From positions 1-17,091 of the forward strand of contig JAGRBY010000089.1 of the NCBI GenBank assembly GCA_020433835.1: a stretch of DNA of 17,091 nucleotides. The letters run 5' to 3'. The notes under the pieces were generated by a model, which was not told the origin of the DNA, made no database searches, and saw nothing but the letters and a program-made list of their open reading frames with translations. Positions 15,307 to 17,091 of the stretch are shown piece by piece (positions within the stretch are counted from its first letter, which is position 1; the number at the start of each line of letters is the position of its first letter). The stretch is from Anaerolineae bacterium (GTDB taxonomy: Bacteria; Chloroflexota; Anaerolineae; 4572-78; J111). Both the position numbers and the translations under genes were made by a program.

Positions 15307-16014
15307 CTAATGATTGCCCAGAGTGTTGGTAGCCGGGTTTAAGCCGACATCGGTTAAATAATCGCCCATCTCAAATTTAGCTGTGGCTTCATAGTCCACG
15401 TGGCGTACCGGAATGAGCCGAATACCGATAAAAAACAGATAGAGCAGCCCTGCTACAAAAAAGACAAGCCCAAGCGGTGTAAACTCAAACATTGTAAACG
15501 GCGGCTCGCCGTGCTTTTCGGCCAGGGAACTCATCAAAATATTGGTTGACGTGCCGATAAGTGTACAGACTCCACCAAACATCGAGGCAAATGAGAGCGG
15601 CATAAGCAGCTTAGCCGGGCTAACCCGTAATTTATCGCCAACTGACAAAACCACGGGAATAAAAATGGCGACCGCCGCCGTGTTATTGATAAATGCCGAA
15701 ATGATACCAACCACGCCCATCATCGACAGCAGCGCCAGCGCGTAATTCCGTTTACCCAGGCGCGAGAACATCTCGCCCACTATCTCCAATGCGCCGGTGC
15801 GTCGAATGCCCTCGCTTAAAATAAACATTGCCCCGATAGTTACGGTTGCTTCGCTGCTAAAGCCGGAAAGCCCTTCCGCCGGTGTTAAGAGACCGGTTAG
15901 AACCAATGCGCATAAAATAATCAATGCTGTTATATCAAAAGAAACCCTCTCGGTAGTAAAGAGAATAATACCAACCAAGAGAATAACAAAGACGATAATA
16001 ATCTCAACTGACAT
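15307..16014 (-). CDS. SLC13/DASS-type transporter, N-terminal part (frameshifted)
   Basis: A 235-residue N-terminal half of an SLC13/DASS permease (dicarboxylate, sulfate or similar anion with sodium). Helices begin at once (VEIIIVFVILLVGIILF) and include ITALIILCALVLTGLLTP. The first signature is FINNTAAVAIFIP (N110-A113, the counterpart of the SNT motif) with the hairpin CTLIGTSTNIL (150-160). After a membrane segment near 180-200, the cytoplasmic start of the first RCK_C domain (FEMGDYLTDVGLNPATNTLG) is cut by a frameshift: the frame ends NH-stop, while one extra base near 15317-15319 would continue as QSLEQSGTAKNLDLDVVQVF. It is either a pseudogene or a base-call error. There is no clear ribosome site before the ATG. 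Confidence 0.82.
   Translation of the reverse strand: MSVEIIIVFVILLVGIILFTTERVSFDITALIILCALVLTGLLTPAEGLSGFSSEATVTIGAMFILSEGIRRTGALEIVGEMFSRLGKRNYALALLSMMGVVGIISAFINNTAAVAIFIPVVLSVGDKLRVSPAKLLMPLSFASMFGGVCTLIGTSTNILMSSLAEKHGEPPFTMFEFTPLGLVFFVAGLLYLFFIGIRLIPVRHVDYEATAKFEMGDYLTDVGLNPATNTLGNH
15317..15319 (-). other. One-base frameshift site in the transporter gene
   Basis: On the minus strand the frame reads L-G-N-H-stop across CTGGGCAATCATTAG. Adding one G to the GGG run (CCC at 15317-15319 on the plus strand) restores L-G-Q-S-L-E-Q-S and joins the two halves without loss. No strong slippery heptamer is visible, so programmed frameshifting is unlikely. Confidence 0.75.
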
Positions 16015-16114
16015 TACGCTATTTTAACCGTTTCTGATGTTTCAAGAGTCAACTCCACCACCGCTTAGCCTCAATAATGCCAAAAATGAATAAGTTTGGT
16101 AAAATTAGCGAGAG

Positions 16115-16159
16115 TTCTAACACGATTCTAACACTCATATTATACAATATAAAATTGTA
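16115..16159 (+). promoter_or_regulatory. Candidate promoter and operator-like repeats upstream of groES
   Basis: TTCTAA (16115-16120) and TATTAT (16138-16143) stand 17 bp apart, a weak -35 and a good -10. Two exact copies of TTCTAACAC (16115-16123 and 16126-16134) lie one helical turn apart over the -35 and spacer. TACAAT/ATTGTA (16143-16148 and 16154-16159) form an inverted repeat at the likely start site. No CIRCE operator (TTAGCACTC-N9-GAGTGCTAA) is present anywhere in the 311-bp gene-free stretch 16015-16325, which otherwise shows only an AT-rich leader and a weak AGGTG/CACCT pair (16230-16257). Confidence 0.4.
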
Positions 16160-16325
16160 CTGGTTATGATTTTCGTTTGGGGATACTTTAATAAGGCCGT
16201 AACAAAACTATCCACGTTATGCATTGAATAGGTGTCCGGTTCCGGCGAATATCACCTCATAATTATCCAAACATAAAAAAACAAGTAGTTCATTTTAAAT
16301 TTAAGCATTTACCATGGAGGTTATA

Positions 16326-16622
16326 ATGTCATCACTCAAATTGCGTCCGTTGCATGATCGTATTTGGGTTGAACCCATTGAGCAGGAACAAACAACCGCT
16401 TCCGGCATTATTTTGCCTGAAACGGCCAAAGAAAAACCGCAAGAAGGCAGAGTATTAGCCGTTGGCCCCGGCGTACTGCAAAAGAACGGCGAACGCCAAC
16501 CGTTAGATGTTAAAGTTGGTGATCGCGTGCTGTTTGCTAAGTATGCCGGCACCGAAATTAAAAGCAACGGCAGCAAACACCTCATTATGCGTGAGAGTGA
16601 CGTTTTAGCAGTTATCAATTAA
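16326..16622 (+). CDS. groES: Co-chaperonin GroES
   Basis: A 98-residue Hsp10. It forms the seven-membered lid of the GroEL folding chamber in the cytoplasm. The signature opening [13 protein letters not shown] is followed by the mobile loop ([21 protein letters not shown], residues about 21-41), which contacts Gro[24 protein letters not shown] and the closing RESDVLAVI are all standard. ATG 16326 is chosen because GGAGG (16316-16320) lies 5 nt before it; the upstream in-frame ATG 16314 overlaps that ribosome site. It is 34 bp upstream of groEL, in the conserved groESL order. Confidence 0.97.
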   Translation: MSSLKLRPLHDRIWVEPIEQEQTTASGIILPETAKEKPQEGRVLAVGPGVLQKNGERQPLDVKVGDRVLFAKYAGTEIKSNGSKHLIMRESDVLAVIN

Positions 16623-16656
16623 CAACGACAAAAGCACCTTTTAGGAGGATTTTATT

Positions 16657-17091
16657 ATGGCAAAACAACTTGCATTTCAAGATGAAGCGCGTAAGCAGCT
16701 TAAAATCGGCATTGATAAACTGGCCGAAGCGGTGATGACCACCCTCGGTCCCAAAGGCCGTAACGTGGCCCTTGATAAGAAATGGGGCGCTCCAACCGTC
16801 ACGCACGACGGCGTCACGGTGGCCAAAGAAGTAGAGTTAAAAGATCCGTACCAAAATATGGGCGCTCAGCTTCTGAAAGAAGCCGCCACCAAAACCAATG
16901 ACATCGCCGGTGATGGTACCACCACCGCAACGGTCTTGGCCCACACCATCGTCAACGAAGGTTTGAAAAACGTGGCCGCCGGCTCTAACCCGATGCTGCT
17001 CAAACGCGGTATCGAAAAAGCCGTGGCCGCTTTGAGCGAGGCCATTGCCGAAATGGCTATTTCCATCGACACCAAAGACGAAATTGCCAGC
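16657..17091 (+). CDS. groEL: Chaperonin GroEL, N-terminal 145 residues
   Basis: The start of the 60-kDa chaperonin, cut by the window's right edge. Visible are the N-terminal [14 protein letters not shown], the ATP-site loop [12 protein letters not shown], the catalytic-region [15 protein letters not shown], and the P-loop-like [16 protein letters not shown]; all belong to the equatorial ATPase domain. [14 protein letters not shown] and [13 protein letters not shown] are strongly conserved in the family. AGGAGG (16643-16648) lies 8 nt before the ATG. It folds client proteins with GroES. Nothing is unusual in the visible part. Confidence 0.97.
   Translation, partial: MAKQLAFQDEARKQLKIGIDKLAEAVMTTLGPKGRNVALDKKWGAPTVTHDGVTVAKEVELKDPYQNMGAQLLKEAATKTNDIAGDGTTTATVLAHTIVNEGLKNVAAGSNPMLLKRGIEKAVAALSEAIAEMAISIDTKDEIAS

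Noticed and set aside
15300..15325. Programmed -1 ribosomal frameshifting in the transporter
   Set aside because: No slippery heptamer or convincing downstream structure is visible; a lost base in a short G run is simpler.
16015..16325. CIRCE operator expected upstream of groESL
   Set aside because: No TTAGCACTC-N9-GAGTGCTAA or near match was found; GAGTT...CACTC around 16113-16136 has the wrong orientation and spacing.

Overview
The window looks like a bacterial chromosome segment of moderate GC content, most plausibly from a Chloroflexota (Anaerolineae-like) organism or metagenome bin. That assignment is inference. It rests on a Thr/Pro-rich lipoprotein linker, B12-type radical SAM and methyltransferase genes in series, a YgfF-like SDR, groES-groEL without a visible CIRCE element, and many degenerate 7-bp tandem repeats between and inside genes. 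No rRNA, tRNA, CRISPR array, integrase or transposase was found.

Layout. (1) 1-4766, plus strand: the tail of an unidentified gene, a class I SAM methyltransferase, a cobalamin-binding-type radical SAM enzyme, a second SAM methyltransferase and a metal-dependent amidohydrolase. The first junctions overlap, so this looks like one transcription unit for modifying a small molecule or lipid of unknown identity. (2) 4853-6097, minus strand: a membrane-anchored pentapeptide-repeat protein, followed by a gene-free stretch with a palindromic element framed by direct repeats. (3) 6468-8727: a multispanning GT87/DUF2029 glycosyltransferase convergent with, and overlapping, galT. (4) 8941-12235, plus strand: a GNAT acetyltransferase, a patatin-like protein, a YgfF-type SDR and a sulfotransferase-like protein. 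(5) 12619-14211: a lipoprotein and a protoglobin with its own good promoter. (6) 14237-16014, minus strand: an SLC13/DASS-type transporter with central RCK_C domains, split by a one-base frameshift. (7) 16326 to the end: groES and the start of groEL.

The most striking signal is a family of 7-bp repeats. It occurs as inverted pairs of arrays between genes (2744-2853, 12305-12368), as the coding sequence for the last residues of one methyltransferase (3543-3573), and as a roughly 70-codon in-frame insert in another methyltransferase (601-812). A separate 14-bp perfect palindrome lies in frame inside the GT87 gene. Together these suggest that repeats are spreading in this genome and that some coding sequences tolerate them. 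The idea that the methyltransferase array could switch the gene by slippage is inference.
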